A stretch of DNA of 64,000 bases. It comes from Phanerochaete sordida. Lineage: Eukaryota; Basidiomycota; Agaricomycetes; Polyporales; Phanerochaetaceae. The DNA is taken from the NCBI GenBank assembly GCA_019973155.2, contig BPQB01000093.1, forward strand, positions 1 to 64,000, written 5' to 3'. Below are positions 23,301 to 34,455 of this stretch, piece after piece (within the stretch, counting starts at the first letter, position 1; each line of letters starts with the position of its first letter). A program made the translations under genes and the position numbers. The notes beneath the pieces are model-generated. The model searched no databases. It was given only the letters and a program-made list of their open reading frames with translations, and was not told the origin of the DNA.

Positions 23301-24115
23301 CGTGCTTCGACGTGACACGAGACGGGGCGCGTCACAGCGTGGCCCGGGGCTCCCGCTCGCCGCAGGGCTGCGATCGTTGGCGGCGAGCCGACGCGAGACG
23401 TGAAGGGCCCCGTGAAGAGCGCGATCGGGGCGGTGCGCCGCGCCCGCCCCCGGCGCACGCGCGCAGCAGCGACAGGCTATCGAGGCGTGCGCGCGGCCGT
23501 CGAAGCACGCGCCGATCGTCGGTGTGAGACATCTGCTCAGCGCGGCCGGCGGCGCGCGTCCCCGTTCGCTTATGGCTAAATGCAGGCGGGCGGCGTCCGC
23601 AGAGTTTGCGAAGGGCGGCGGCGCGTCTGCTCCCGGGCGAGCTGCGTGCCCCCGCGCGTGCCTTGAAAACTTTCGTGAGGCGGAGGGTTTGGCCCCAGCC
23701 ACGAGCTGTCGGCACGACGCCTGGGCTGCCGGCCGCCCGAGCACGCCCGCACGCCCGACGTCATGTTGCGCCTGCGGCCGCTCATTGGACCGAGGGTGGC
23801 GACCCCGTTCCCGAGCATCCTGCTGTCGCCGAAGTGCGCTGCGTTCAGCGGGCCTGACCAAGCAGAGGTGAAATGGCAGACGAACGCGCAAACATGTTTC
23901 GAGCGCTGCGCGTCGCGTCCTGCAGCGGCCGCAGCTCGTTGCCCTCGACGTCGATGAGTGGTCTGAACATGATGGCAAGGACAGCCCGCGAACGCACAGA
24001 CCAACCGCAATAAGCGCGCACTGTCCGGTGCCGAATCTATGCGCGCCTGTCTCATCAGGTCTCACCGCCAGGTCTACCACGCCGACCGTCGTGCGCTGCA
24101 GCGTCGAGCGTCGCG
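20303..24115. other. Long GC-rich region upstream of the transcription factor
   Basis: These 3.8 kb separate the divergent transcription factor and SUZ-domain genes. ORFs are abundant on both strands because stop codons are rare in such GC-rich DNA. Only the plus-strand stretch at 20726-21172 looks at all gene-like. No RNA gene or repeat family is recognised. Confidence 0.5.
20726..21172 (+). CDS. Possible unassigned Ser/Pro-rich exon
   Basis: This plus-strand frame is rich in Ser, Pro and Ala with scattered basic residues (GPSRKRPFSPSPPPSRAP), a composition seen in disordered fungal proteins. It opens with GTG and has an in-frame stop just upstream, so it would need an upstream exon or a different start. 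It could equally be a chance ORF in GC-rich DNA. No domain is recognised. Confidence 0.2.
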   Translation: MDRYSAGALPPTSRRVSSSSSAPSPSSAGETCSAGQRAAATTPASSTFRSAAGPSRKRPFSPSPPPSRAPNSNQIQGFPPTHEPATSAALPGAVPRAPSRDSPPSITAARWGGTRPASPYLSPSTRSAICCPEPPSQSPFCARRAYTP

Positions 24116-24864
24116 ATGTCGGCCACGACGCCGTCTGACTCTTGGGACAGCCCCTCGGTAAGCACTCCCGTCTCCGATTACAGCACTGCCTCGGCTGACT
24201 TGCGATCGCAGACAGAGCCCCAGGGCGCCGTCGCGCAGCGGCAGTCCGCCGCCGTGAAGGACGACTGGGACGACAGCGACGACAGCGAGCCCGACGAGGA
24301 CCCGCAGAAGGTGTGGGACGACGCGTGAGTCCGCCCCCGCCCCGCCCGCCGCGCCGCGCCGCGCGCGCCCTCCGCACACGCAGCCTGACCCGCCCTCCGC
24401 GCGCACGCAGGAACCGCAAGGCCCCGATGCCCGAGCTCGTCATCGCGCCGACGTCCGCGAGCGCGGCCGCGGTGCCCGCGCAGGCGCTGCAGCCCGCGAT
24501 GCGCATCCTCAAGCGGCCGAGCGCGCCCACGAGCCCCGCGCCCGTCGCGCCGGCAGCGGACGCGCAGCGCTCGCTCGCCGAGCGCGAGGCGCAGTACCGC
24601 GCCGCGCGGGAACGCATCTTTGGGAGCGCGCCCGACGCGCCGCCGCCCGCGGACCCACGCGCGTCCGCGTCGCCTGCTTCCGCTGCCGCTGCCGCGCCGG
24701 GCCCCAGCCCCAGTGCCGCCTCCGAGCTCTCTGCGCGTCCCATCCGCAATCCGCGCGGACCTGACTCTGCGGGGGCGACGGGCGCAGCACGAGGAGCTGG
24801 GCCCTCGAGGGGATTCCGGGGGGCCAACCCGAGGAATGCTTCCGCAAGAGGACGACCGACGTAG
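24116..24864 (+). CDS. SUZ-domain protein (SZRD1-like), 220 aa
   Basis: Two exons, 24116-24324 and 24411-24864, are joined through a GTGAGT donor and a GCACGCAG acceptor. The acidic N-terminal part carries KDDWDDSDDSEPDED, typical of the start of SZRD1-type proteins. The second exon has an ILKRPS motif and then the SUZ core RSLAEREAQYRAARERIFG at about residues 140-160, followed by a Pro/Ala-rich and Arg/Gly-rich tail. SUZ domains bind RNA in other eukaryotes, so an RNA-associated role is plausible. The 86-bp intron is CG-rich and longer than most here. Confidence 0.85.
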
Positions 24865-25173
24865 TTTCTGGACCTCATCTGACCTGTATGGAACCACCTA
24901 TTGTGCCCGCCGCCTTCTACCCTATAGCCAAGTTAAGTTGTGTACGTCTATGTTACATGCGATACCCCTTCGCGAGCACCTGCACCTTGTGCTACGTGTG
25001 AAACGCTCGGGCCGTGGGCTATAGGCATAGTACAAGTTTGATTTGTTTTCGACGATACAGCTGAGGGCACTGATACAGATACAGCAGTCGGATTGAGGCG
25101 GCCTTTCCCATCGAAATCCCTTGGTGTAATGCTACAATTGCGTGCGGCGGATGCAGGGTCGCTCTTCCCTGCC
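24865..25173. other. Convergent intergenic region
   Basis: This is the 3' region shared by the SUZ-domain gene and the DUG1 gene, which face each other. No other feature is seen. Confidence 0.6.
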
Positions 25174-27211
25174 TCATGCCTTCGTGCCCGTAATCTCAGC
25201 GACTTCATAGAGGTATGAGCCGAGGAGCTTGGTCTATGAAAGTATCCCATTAGTGAGGAGCGACCCCGTAAAGCCCGAGATGCCACTTACACCCTGAATG
25301 TAGTTCGAGACGTCGAGCTTCTCGTTCGTCGAGCTATAACTCCTGTCAGGGTCGAACTTCCCTGGGAGTGGTGATTACACTTACTGAGCACCGTCATCGC
25401 CACGGCCCATGGGGAGAAGAAGGACGTTCACGCCCAGATTCTCAGCGAAGGTCAGGGTGACAGGAATCGAACCGCCTTGGCGCGCCAGTAAGATTTGCGG
25501 TCGTGGTCCAGCGAGCAATGGACTTACCTTCGCGGGTGAAGTCAGGGCTCTTCCTGTAAACCGACTACAAGGAAAGTCAAATTTGGTCAGTCACCGCTCG
25601 GGATCGCCGCATGGTTGTGAACGGGCTTTGAACAGCAAGAGGGCCCCGAGAAAAAGGACCGCGTGCATGGAAGTACGCCACCCGCAGCATCCAGGAAACG
25701 AAGGGGATAATGCAGGAAACGGGGCAAGAAAGCGCGAGAGCCCTAGACTCACCTCGGTGGCAATCTTCGCGGCCTCGTAGTTCCAGTGCTTGTGGTCAGC
25801 AACCCACGGGATACCGCCGTGGAGGTACTCGATCTTCATCGAGCACCGGGTGTTGAGCTTGGCGAACTCCTCGTGGAGGTACTTCTCGACCTTGGCGCGG
25901 ATGTCGTCGGGCTGCTGGGGCGGGACGAGGCGCAGGCTGAACTTGCCGCCCACGTTCGCGGGGATGACGGTCTTCGCGCCGACGCCCGAGAACGCGCCCT
26001 CGATGCCGTGGATCGAGAGCGACGGGTTGCGCATGCGCGCCATGATCACCGTCGCCTTGTCCTGCGAGACCGCGATGTGCCCGCCCGCGGCCGCCTCCAG
26101 ATCGGCGACGGAGTAGTCGAGGTTCTCGTAGATTTGCCTGGACACAGCCGGCGTGAGCATCCTCCGGCGCGCGGAGGGACGCGAGATGGGACGCACAGTT
26201 CGTCGGCGTCCGCGGCGCTGATGCCGTCGTAGACACCAGGAATCAGGATGCGGCCGTCCTGGGTCACGAGCTTGCCCAGAAGCGCGACGAGCGCGTTCAT
26301 GGGCTCGAACACCGCGCCGCCAAAGATTCCAGAGTGCAGATCGGCGCCGGGGCCAGAGATGACGATGTTGAAGTAGGCCAAGCCACGGAGACCGTAGGTG
26401 AGTGCGGGAGTGCGGTCGTTCAGCCAGTAGTTGTCCGACTAGTTCGGGGTCTCTCGTCAATATCACGCACAGACCCGCCGCAGTCAGACAGACGTACGAT
26501 GCACACGGCGTCGACACCACCGAACCACCCGCTCGCGCCCTTCTTTGCTTCGGCAGCAATAAAGTCGTCGAGACCCTCGGAGCCACTCTCCTCCATACCC
26601 TCGAAGCAGAAGCGCAGGTTGACGGGGAGCGGGAGGCCCTGCTTGTGGTGGGCCTCGAGAACGTTCAGCCAGCCCATGATGGGGCCCTTGTCGTCAGTCG
26701 AGCCGCGTCCAAACATCTTGCCCGTCTCCTTGTCGAAGTGCAGCTTGAACGGGTCGGTGTTCCAGCCATCGCTGACGTTGGCCTGTGCAGTCCCCCGCGG
26801 TGAGTCTGCGCACACACCACATACATTCAAAGAGACGCACAGGCTGTACGTCAAAGTGACCGTAGATGAGGATAGTCTTCTTCTTGGGGTCATCGCCAAT
26901 GCGACCGACGATTGCTGGTGGGAGGTCGAGGACTTGGCCCTCGATGTGCTGCTTTCCGAGGGGGATAGAGTCGGTCTTCACGCCAAACTTCTCGAGCTCG
27001 GCCTTGACCCACGCTGCCATCTTGAAGACATCGTTGCGACGCGACGCATCGCCGCTGATACTGCAGATCGCCCATACGCAGGTCAAACAAGCTCTGTACG
27101 CCGCGAATCGCGTGCGACCCACCTCGGAATCGCGACCGCCTCAGCCAGGCGATCGATGAACCGCGTCGAGTTGGCTTCGACGTAGTCGAGGAACTGCTTG
27201 GGTGCCACCAT
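25174..27211 (-). CDS. DUG1: Cys-Gly metallodipeptidase, M20 family
   Basis: The first exon starts at the ATG at 27211 and encodes [18 protein letters not shown]; the second continues with the AIPSISGD segment. The M20 hallmarks follow: YGHFDVQP (metal-binding His and catalytic Asp, near 26850), [10 protein letters not shown] (bridging Asp, near 26700), then [14 protein letters not shown] (the catalytic and metal-binding Glu pair). The lid domain has [10 protein letters not shown] near 26350, and the C-terminal catalytic part ends with MGRGDDGA, the His-containing HSTNEKL segment and [10 protein letters not shown]. The protein is a dimeric Zn/Mn peptidase of the CNDP/Dug1 group that splits Cys-Gly in glutathione degradation in the cytosol. 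Small introns occur throughout, including 26143-26189. Exon borders in the last third are approximate. Confidence 0.93.
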
Positions 27212-28328
27212 TTTGCGAGTTCAAAGCGTGACGGATGGCGAGGAGGAAGGTAGAGGAAGGACGGAGCTCGTCCGCACTGCATACTCTTAAATCATTTCCA
27301 AATCGCCCAAATCGCGCTCGAGATACCCATGCGCCCATTGGCCGATTCGACGTGCGTACTGCCTGGCATCATTGGTAGAGAGACATCTATATTGAGGACT
27401 CAAAGCGCAACTAGGGGATAGAGATACTGAAGCAGAGCGTTGTGGAGGAGACAGTAAGGAAACAAGTGGAGAAAACCGCGTCAACATGACCCTCGTGCAT
27501 GGACTACGTACTCGATGCTGGGATGCTAGATACTGGAATCACTAGCTTCACTGCATGGACGGCAGGGCTGAGGCGCATTGTGAGAGTGCACTGCAGTTCT
27601 GATGTCGTAGAAATAGGGATGTCTGGGCTTGGTTACGTGAAAACACGTCCAAAGTGCGCGCGCAAGGACATGCGGCAGGTGCGAGGAGGGCTTTATCGTT
27701 CAAAGTGTAGCGTAGACAGCACTCTGAAGAGCAGGACGGCGCGTGCAAGACAGCCACATCGTCATACTTATCCGTAGACTGCCCTAGAGCTCACCTTCGT
27801 ATTACGCGGCCGCCCTGCTGCAGTCCGCCTGTCCAATCTCTTTATCGTAAGCCCAGCTGATCCGTCTGCGCGAACGTTCATTCATCCGATGGTTGTTTCC
27901 AGGCCGATTCCAGTGATGTCCAGTCAGCGGCTCGGAGTGTCTTGACCGCGAGGTCGCACCGCCCTCGGTCAGACAGCAAGGGGGCTCCGGAGCCGACTAG
28001 ACGCGACGCGGCACTACGAGCGCACAGCGGTGGACGACGAGGAGCGCAGTGTCGAGGTCGTGCAGGCCGCTCGTGTGCTGTGAGTGCGTAATGAAAGTGC
28101 AGCGGACGAGTGCCAAGCCCGGACGGAGAAGGCGACGCTGATCAGTCGTCCGAAAAATGTTTGCCGATAATTACCGTTTTGGGGCATCAAACACTTATCC
28201 GGAGTTGTCCCTTAGCTTGCGGCAGCCGGCAACGCTCTCTGCTCTCGTATATTATCTCGCCATCGTCCAAGTCGATAAATTTCAGCATCCTCGTCCCTCC
28301 TTCCACCAGTCCTCTCTTTCCAGTAGCA
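27212..28328. other. Divergent promoter region of DUG1 and UGD1
   Basis: These 1.1 kb lie between divergently transcribed genes. A pyrimidine-rich stretch near 28285-28325 immediately precedes the UGD1 start codon. No ORF with recognisable coding character and no TATA box is seen. Confidence 0.5.
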
Positions 28329-30141
28329 ATGGCCCCCATCACAGTCAAGAAGATCTGCTGCAGTACGTCCGCTGCATGTTTTCCTCGTGCCCCGCGCTGA
28401 TTGGCTGTCTTTTTCGAAGTTGGTGCTGGATACGTCGGTAAGCCCTGCAACGTGTCACGCACAGCGTGCCCTGTACTGAACACGGTCGCGACTCAGGCGG
28501 TCCTACCTGCGCCGTTATCGCCCTCAAGTGCCCCCAGATCCAGGTCACCATCGTCGACCTGAACCAGGCGCGTATCGACGCGTGGAACAGCGCGAACTTC
28601 GACCTGCCCATCTACGAGCCTGGTCTTGAGGAAGTCGTGCGGGCGACTCGCGGCAAGAACCTCTTCTTCTCCACCAATGTCGACAAGGCTATCCAGGAGG
28701 CGGACCTCATCTTCGTCTCCGTCAACACTCCGACGAAGAAGAGCGGTGTCGGTGCTGGCTTCGGTGCGGACCTGCAGTATGTACCTCCCGCTCCGAGAAG
28801 CCACGCGGCCGCTGACTGAACGCAAATCTCAGCTACGTCGAGTCCGCGACGCGTCGCATCGCTGCGGTTGCCAACTCCTCGAAGATTGTCGTCGAGAAGT
28901 CGACCGTGCCCTGCCGGACAGCGGAGTCGATGCGCACCATCCTCGAGGCCAACTGCAAGCCCGGCTGCCACTTCGACATCCTCTCGAACCCCGAGTTCCT
29001 CGCCGAGGGCACCGCGATCCAGGACCTCTTCAGCCCTGACCGTGTTTTGATTGGTTCCCTCCAGACTCAGGAAGGAAAGGATGCGTGCGCGGCGCTCGCC
29101 AGTGTCTATGCCAACTGGGTTCCGTAAGTGGACGCCCCGTCGTGTTTCGCTGCTTGATTCTGATTGTTCGGTATCCAGCACTGAGCGTATCCTGACCGTC
29201 GGCCTCTGGTCGTCCGAACTGTCCAAGCTGGCCGCGAACGCCATGCTTGCCCAGCGTATCTCGTCGATCAACGCCCTCTCCGCCATCTGCGAGGCGACTG
29301 GCGCGAACATCGACGAGGTCGCGCACGCCGTCGGTTACGACTCCCGTGTCGGGCCCAAGTTCCTCCGCGCCTCCGTCGGTTTCGGTGGTTCTTGCTTCCA
29401 AAAGGACATCCTCAACCTGGTCTACCTGTCCGAGAGCCTGCACCTGCCTGAGGTTGCGGCGTACTGGCGTCAGGTAGTCGAGATGAACGAGTACCAGAAG
29501 CGCAGGTTCTCGAAGACCGTTGTTGACACGCTTTTCAACACCATCACTGGCAAGGCGCGTCTCTTCTTGATTACGTCTGTCTCGATGAATATTGACTGAT
29601 GGTTGTCTTGCAGCACATTGCCGTGCTCGGCTTCGCGTTCAAGGCTGACACCGGCGACACTCGCGAGTCGCCCGCTATCACCATCATCCGCGACTTCCTC
29701 GCCGAGCGTGCCTACATCACCGTTTACGACCCGAAGGTCGAGGAGGCGCAGATCTGGCAGGACCTCTCGGAGGCATGCCCTGACCTGACGCTCGAGCAGA
29801 GTATGTCGTCAACTGTGAGAGTGCACAGGGTCCGGCTTACTCACGATGATATCATACAGTCAAGAAGCAGGTGACTATCGCCCACTCCGCCGTCGAGGCG
29901 TGCAAGTCGCAGGAGGCGATTGTGATCGCCACAGAGTGGAAGGAATTCCGGGAGATTGACTGGCAGACGGTCTACGACAACATGACGAAGCCCGCGTTCG
30001 TCTTCGACGGCCGTCTGCTCGTCGACGCCGACAAGCTGCGGCAAATCGGCTTCAAGGTTAGTTCTCACGGAGCGTCTAGAACGATGACATACTGATGGTG
30101 CCTCCCAGGTCAAGGTCATCGGCCGTGGCGAGAGGCTCTAA
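28329..30141 (+). CDS. UGD1: UDP-glucose 6-dehydrogenase
   Basis: Eight exons join in frame to 471 residues: 28329-28362, 28420-28437, 28497-28776, 28833-29123, 29179-29554, 29614-29800, 29860-30056 and 30109-30141. The N-terminal Rossmann motif GAGYVGGPT is assembled across three exons, the second only 18 bp long. Other landmarks are the VNTPTK segment, [15 protein letters not shown], the dimerisation helix ([19 protein letters not shown]) and the catalytic Cys in FGGSCFQKD near 29390. The second nucleotide-binding domain has [16 protein letters not shown]. The enzyme oxidises UDP-glucose to UDP-glucuronate with two NAD+ in the cytosol, feeding UDP-xylose and wall or capsule polysaccharides. 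The intron at 29555-29613 appears to start with GC instead of GT. Confidence 0.96.
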
Positions 30142-30500
30142 ACATTACACTCTCTGTTGTTTTCTTTGTGTATTTCTGGACACTCTGGACCATAAACTGC
30201 GCTGTTGAAACGCTCTAATGTGTCGGCTAGACTTGTAGATACCACACTCATTATTAACGGAATATTTACTGTTTTTCTCACTGCCACGGAGCAGACGACC
30301 GAGTGCGACCGGCGGCGGCGGCGGGCGGTGCGATGAGGGGAGAGAGCGGAGTAAGACTGCTTAGTCAGGATTTGAATGCACATATAGGGTAACCTCGCTT
30401 TTCGTTGATTTCAACCCTCCCTCACGGCAACCCCGTTCGTCGCCGTCCACGCCCTCCTTGTCACGATCCTCGACGACCTCGACGACTGCGACGACCGGGA
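30142..30500. other. Intergenic region upstream of LCB2
   Basis: This holds the UGD1 terminator region and the LCB2 promoter and leader. A pyrimidine-rich, CGACGACG-containing leader precedes the LCB2 start codon. No other feature is seen. Confidence 0.5.
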
Positions 30501-32639
30501 ATGCCTTCCCCCATGGCCATCCAGCCGGCGTCGCCGACGCCCTCGATATTCAGGAAGAAGTCGACGCCTACGCTGAGCACCGCCGCCTCTTACCTCTCTG
30601 CGGTGTCAGAGGCGGATGCCCGCGCCAGGGCTCACGGCGGCACGCCTAACTCGACGCCCGCCCTGTCGCTGTCGTCGTCTGTCACATCGTCGTCCGAAGA
30701 TACGGTGCTTCACGAGAAGGAGGAGTCGAACGACGACGGGCTCGTGTACCCCAAGGTCCCTCCTACCTCCGAGCAGGTCTTCACGACTGTCCACACCGAA
30801 TTCGGGCACTGCGCCAACGACACGTACCGTTACACATCGCAGTACAACCCAACCCGCCCCGTCAAAGGCGTCCCGGAGCAGGACCCGCCGTACTACATCC
30901 TGCTGACGACTTACATCTCCTACCTCCTCGTCATCTGCTTTGGCCACCTCCGCGATTTCTTTGGGAAGCGGCTGAAGGTAGCGGACTACAGGCACTTGTT
31001 GGCACACGATGTACGTAGTCCGCGCTTCGGACATCTTCGGTGACTGACGGCGCGCACGACAGGGGTTCGCCGCTTTGAACTCGGACTTCGATTCGTTCTA
31101 CACGCGCCGCCTCAAGCTTCGCATCGACGACTGCTTTTCGCACCCTGTAACTGGCGTGCCCGGCCGCACCATCGTTCTGCTTGATCGTTACTCCCCGAAC
31201 TACAACAAGACGATGGTCCCCTCCGGTGGGAAGACCCGGGGTCTGAATGTGTCGTCATACAACTACCTCGGCTTCGCACAGTCGAAGGGCGGCTGCACCG
31301 ACGCCGATGTCGAGTCCATCAAGCGGTACGGCCTCTCTGCGTGCGGGAGTCGCCGGGAGTGCGCGACCCTCGATCTGCACCTTCAGGCGGAGGCGCTTGT
31401 TGCGCGCTTCCTGGGAATGGAGGACGCTCTCATCAGTTCCATGGGCTTCGCAACGAACTCGACCGTCATCCCTGCGCTCGTCAGCAAGGGCTGCTTGGTC
31501 ATCTCCGACGAGCTCAACCATGCGTCGATTCGCTTCGGTGTCCGCCTCAGCGGTGCCAACGTCCGGATGTTCAAGCACAATGACATGAAGTCGCTCGAAG
31601 CGCTGCTGCGCGAGGTCATCTCCCAGGGCCAGCCCAAGACCCACCGCCCGTGGAAGAAGATCCTGGTGATTGTCGAGGGCCTCTACAGTATGGAGGGCAC
31701 GCTGGTCAAGTTGCCCGAAATCATGGAGCTCAAGAAGAAGTACAAGGTGAGTGACACGCTGTTTACTGTGATGATAGTCCTCTGATCTCCGTGTAGTTCT
31801 ATCTCTTCATTGATGAGGCGCACTCTATTGGAGCCCTCGGCCCGCACGGCCGTGGTGTCTGCGATTATTACAATGTCAACCCTCGGACTGTCGACATCTT
31901 GATGGGCACCTTTACGAAGTCTTTCGGTGCTGCGGGTGGTTACATTGCTGGCAACCGAGACCTCATCAACCGTCTTCGCCTGTCCGGACACTCGGGTGCC
32001 TACGCTGAAGCCATGGCTCCGCCAATCCTTTCGCAGGTCATGGCCAGCATGGCCAGCATCATGGGTATCACCCTCCCCCGCGCGGAGAAGTCGTCGCCCT
32101 CGCGTGGCCTCTTGGTCCGTCACTCCGACAGCACCCTCACTATCACCCCCGAAGAGCCGCCCGCTTATCCCGGCAATGCCTTGGCTTCGTGGCTGCCCCC
32201 CTGGATGCCCACACCGGAGTCCATGTGCGACGGCTCCGACAGCCGGATGCGTCTCCGCCGCCTCGCCTTCAACACGCGTTACCTCAACCGCGGGCTCCGC
32301 AAGCTCGGCTTCATCACGTACGGCCACGACGACTCGCCCGTCGTGCCGCTGCTCCTCTTCAACCCGGGCAAGATGGCCGTCTTCAGCCGCATGATGCGCA
32401 CGCGTGCAACGCCCATCTTCGTCGTCGTCGTCGCGTACCCCGCCACGCCGCTAGTGACGTCGCGCGTGCGCTTCTGTCTCAGCGCGTCGCACACGAAGGA
32501 GGACATCGACACCATCCTGCAGGCGAGCGACGAGATTGGCGATATCCTGGACCTCAAGCAGGGCCTGGGCGAGCGCTGGCCGCTCCAGGAGATCATCGCT
32601 CGTGCCGTCGAGCTGGTCAACATGGAGGAAGTGCCGTAA
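30501..32639 (+). CDS. LCB2: Serine palmitoyltransferase subunit 2
   Basis: Exons 30501-31010, 31063-31746 and 31797-32639 give 678 residues. I chose the ATG at 30501 because the frame is open further 5' without another ATG. A disordered Ser/Thr-rich N-terminus is followed by a membrane segment (YYILLTTYISYLLVICFGHL). The fold-type I aminotransferase domain then has NYLGFAQ, GTRRE-like GSRRECATLD, the DELNHASIRFG stretch, FIDEAHSIGALG with the PLP-contacting Asp and His, and GTFTKSFGAAGGY carrying the PLP-binding Lys near 31917. It condenses serine with palmitoyl-CoA in the endoplasmic reticulum together with Lcb1, the committed step of sphingolipid synthesis. Length is slightly above the yeast protein because of the N-terminal extension. 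Confidence 0.96.
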
Positions 32640-32995
32640 ATCGCTGCACTTATGGGCACACCGACCGTCTTTGGAACTCTTAGTATATATTGCCACGACC
32701 ACTTTCACCAACTCGGCGGACCTTGAACTCTTCGTCCGTCGCATTTCTTTGCACCCCCACGATATCCACCCTGATACCGTTCACGCAAGTGGACCGCGCC
32801 TCTAGAGTCTACCTGCGTTTGACTTTTTTTACCCTACGACGACTTGCTCCTACTATTACGGGAACTGTAACCACACCCTACAAGTGACCCGCTTGGGTCT
32901 GTAATATACAGAAAACTACTGCTCCAATTCGCTTCTGTCCTGGCCGCGAAGTGTGCTCTGTGACGCTCAAAACTTCAAAGGAACCTGTGGCGTGT
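32640..32995. other. Convergent intergenic region
   Basis: This is the 3' region between LCB2 and the BTB gene. It contains T-rich stretches suited to polyadenylation and no recognisable gene. Confidence 0.6.
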
Positions 32996-34012
32996 TCAGG
33001 TTAGCCACGCTATTGATATGTGAAAGGAAAGACTGACGGCAGCCACAGCCTTGTCAACCTCCTTCGCCATGCAGTCGACGAACTCCGACAAGTCTTCATA
33101 GATGTGGTGGCGACAATGGTAGCAGTCCCCGGCCGCCTTGAACGCGGGCACCATGAGCGCGGGCTCGCGGACGACGCTGCCCACGGGCTGCTCCTTCAGC
33201 GCCGCCTCCGCGCGCTCGAGGTACGCGCGCCAGTACCCGCGCCCGGAGAGCATGTGCACGTCGCTCCCGAGCTTGACCGCGCACTCGACGCCGCCCGCGC
33301 CGCAGTCGCACGCGAAGAACGTGTACGTCGCGCGCGGGAGCCACTCGATGCGCTTGAAGAGCTTCCCGCCGGGCCACGCCGCGCCCGTCGCCATCGACAC
33401 GCGCGAGAGCCCCGCGACGCCCGCCGCCGCGTCGCGCGCGCGCAGGCGGTACGCGAGCAGCCGCTGGAACGCCGCCGCGGGCACGGCGTGCAGCTCGTGT
33501 GCGCAGAGCTGCTCGAGCGGGAGCGCAAGCGTCGCGCGCGCGGCGTGCACCGCGACGGATTCGAGGTTGTAGAGGCACGCGAGCGCGTACACGTCGAGCG
33601 GGTCCCAGGGTGCGCGCAGCGGGCACAGGAGCGCGTGCTCGATGCGCTGCGTGATGAACTCGAGGTCGTACTTCTGCGCAGCCTCGAGGACGACCTTCAG
33701 GTCGACGATGGAGGCGAAGGACGGTGTTTCGTGGCGGTAGAGCATACAGAGGATGACGTCCCACACAGCCTTATCCTCCGATACGGGCACGACGGGAAGG
33801 TCGCACATATCGAGGAAGGAGGTGCTAGTGTTGTGCGAGGGTGCAGGCTGGGGCAGGTCAAACATTGTGGCGAATACGGCCGAGGCTTTCCTCAGGATAA
33901 GCTTATGCACGAAGAGCTTGCAGTCGTCGCTGGTGTTCAGGATGACATCTGCGTCATCCTCGTGTATCTCGAAGATGGAAGGTGCGCTTGGTAGAGATGC
34001 AGTGGCTTCCAT
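32996..34012 (-). CDS. BTB/POZ domain protein, 338 aa
   Basis: The N-terminal third is a BTB fold: ADVILNTSDDCKLFVHKLIL followed by AVFATMFDLP, the usual pattern of a dimerising BTB domain, then VWDVILCMLYRHETP and the KVVLEAAQKYDLEF helix. The rest is alpha-helical and contains a Cys/His cluster (FFACDCGAGGVEC, then CYHCRRH-like CYHCRHH near 33110) that may bind metal. I prefer the second ATG at 34012, which has A at -3 and G at +4; an in-frame ATG at 34030 has a poor context. BTB proteins of this type are abundant in Agaricomycetes; no specific partner can be named. No intron is needed. Confidence 0.85.
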   Translation of the reverse strand: MEATASLPSAPSIFEIHEDDADVILNTSDDCKLFVHKLILRKASAVFATMFDLPQPAPSHNTSTSFLDMCDLPVVPVSEDKAVWDVILCMLYRHETPSFASIVDLKVVLEAAQKYDLEFITQRIEHALLCPLRAPWDPLDVYALACLYNLESVAVHAARATLALPLEQLCAHELHAVPAAAFQRLLAYRLRARDAAAGVAGLSRVSMATGAAWPGGKLFKRIEWLPRATYTFFACDCGAGGVECAVKLGSDVHMLSGRGYWRAYLERAEAALKEQPVGSVVREPALMVPAFKAAGDCYHCRHHIYEDLSEFVDCMAKEVDKAVAAVSLSFHISIAWLT

Positions 34013-34455
34013 GATAGTCTTGCACTGCATCAGCCTAGATTAGAACTTGCATGGATTCGACGACGTACCTAGCCTGCAGTGTCACTGGAGGATGGATCAG
34101 ATGGAAAACAAGAATGCGAGCACCAACACATCCTCGAGCAGGACGTATGGCCATCCAGCAACACTGCTAATTCAGGCCTTCCGCCGTGTTATCCTGAGAC
34201 GGTCAACCGCGTTTGCCTCCGCCCGGCCTGTCTCCTCGATCTCACCTGCGCTACGTCACAGCCGTACTCATCCAAGTTCAGACCGCCGCGCGCACCAGAA
34301 TCACGGTCTGCATTCTAGTTCAGAAACGGGTGTGCGAACAGACGTGCCAATCCCTCTGACTGCAGCGAAAGCGAATCGCTCGTCCGTCTACTGTAGGTGG
34401 AGCCAGCATGAGCCCCCGAGCAGCAGCAAGGGCCGACACTCGTACCTGCCCACCT
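34013..34455. other. Intergenic region upstream of the BTB gene
   Basis: A plus-strand ORF of 140 codons crosses this stretch but shows no domain or gene-like codon pattern. It probably holds the BTB promoter. Confidence 0.5.

Noticed and set aside
23109..24878. 589-codon minus-strand ORF
   Set aside because: It runs antisense to the SUZ-domain gene and the GC-rich DNA beside it, is dominated by Ala/Arg/Gly, and has no domain; a shadow frame.
25455..25480. tRNA-like GGTTCGATTCC on the minus strand
   Set aside because: It lies inside a DUG1 exon coding the [10 protein letters not shown] stretch, and no cloverleaf surrounds it.
33020..33994. 324-codon plus-strand ORF
   Set aside because: Antisense shadow of the BTB gene, with Arg/Glu/Val-rich composition and no domain.
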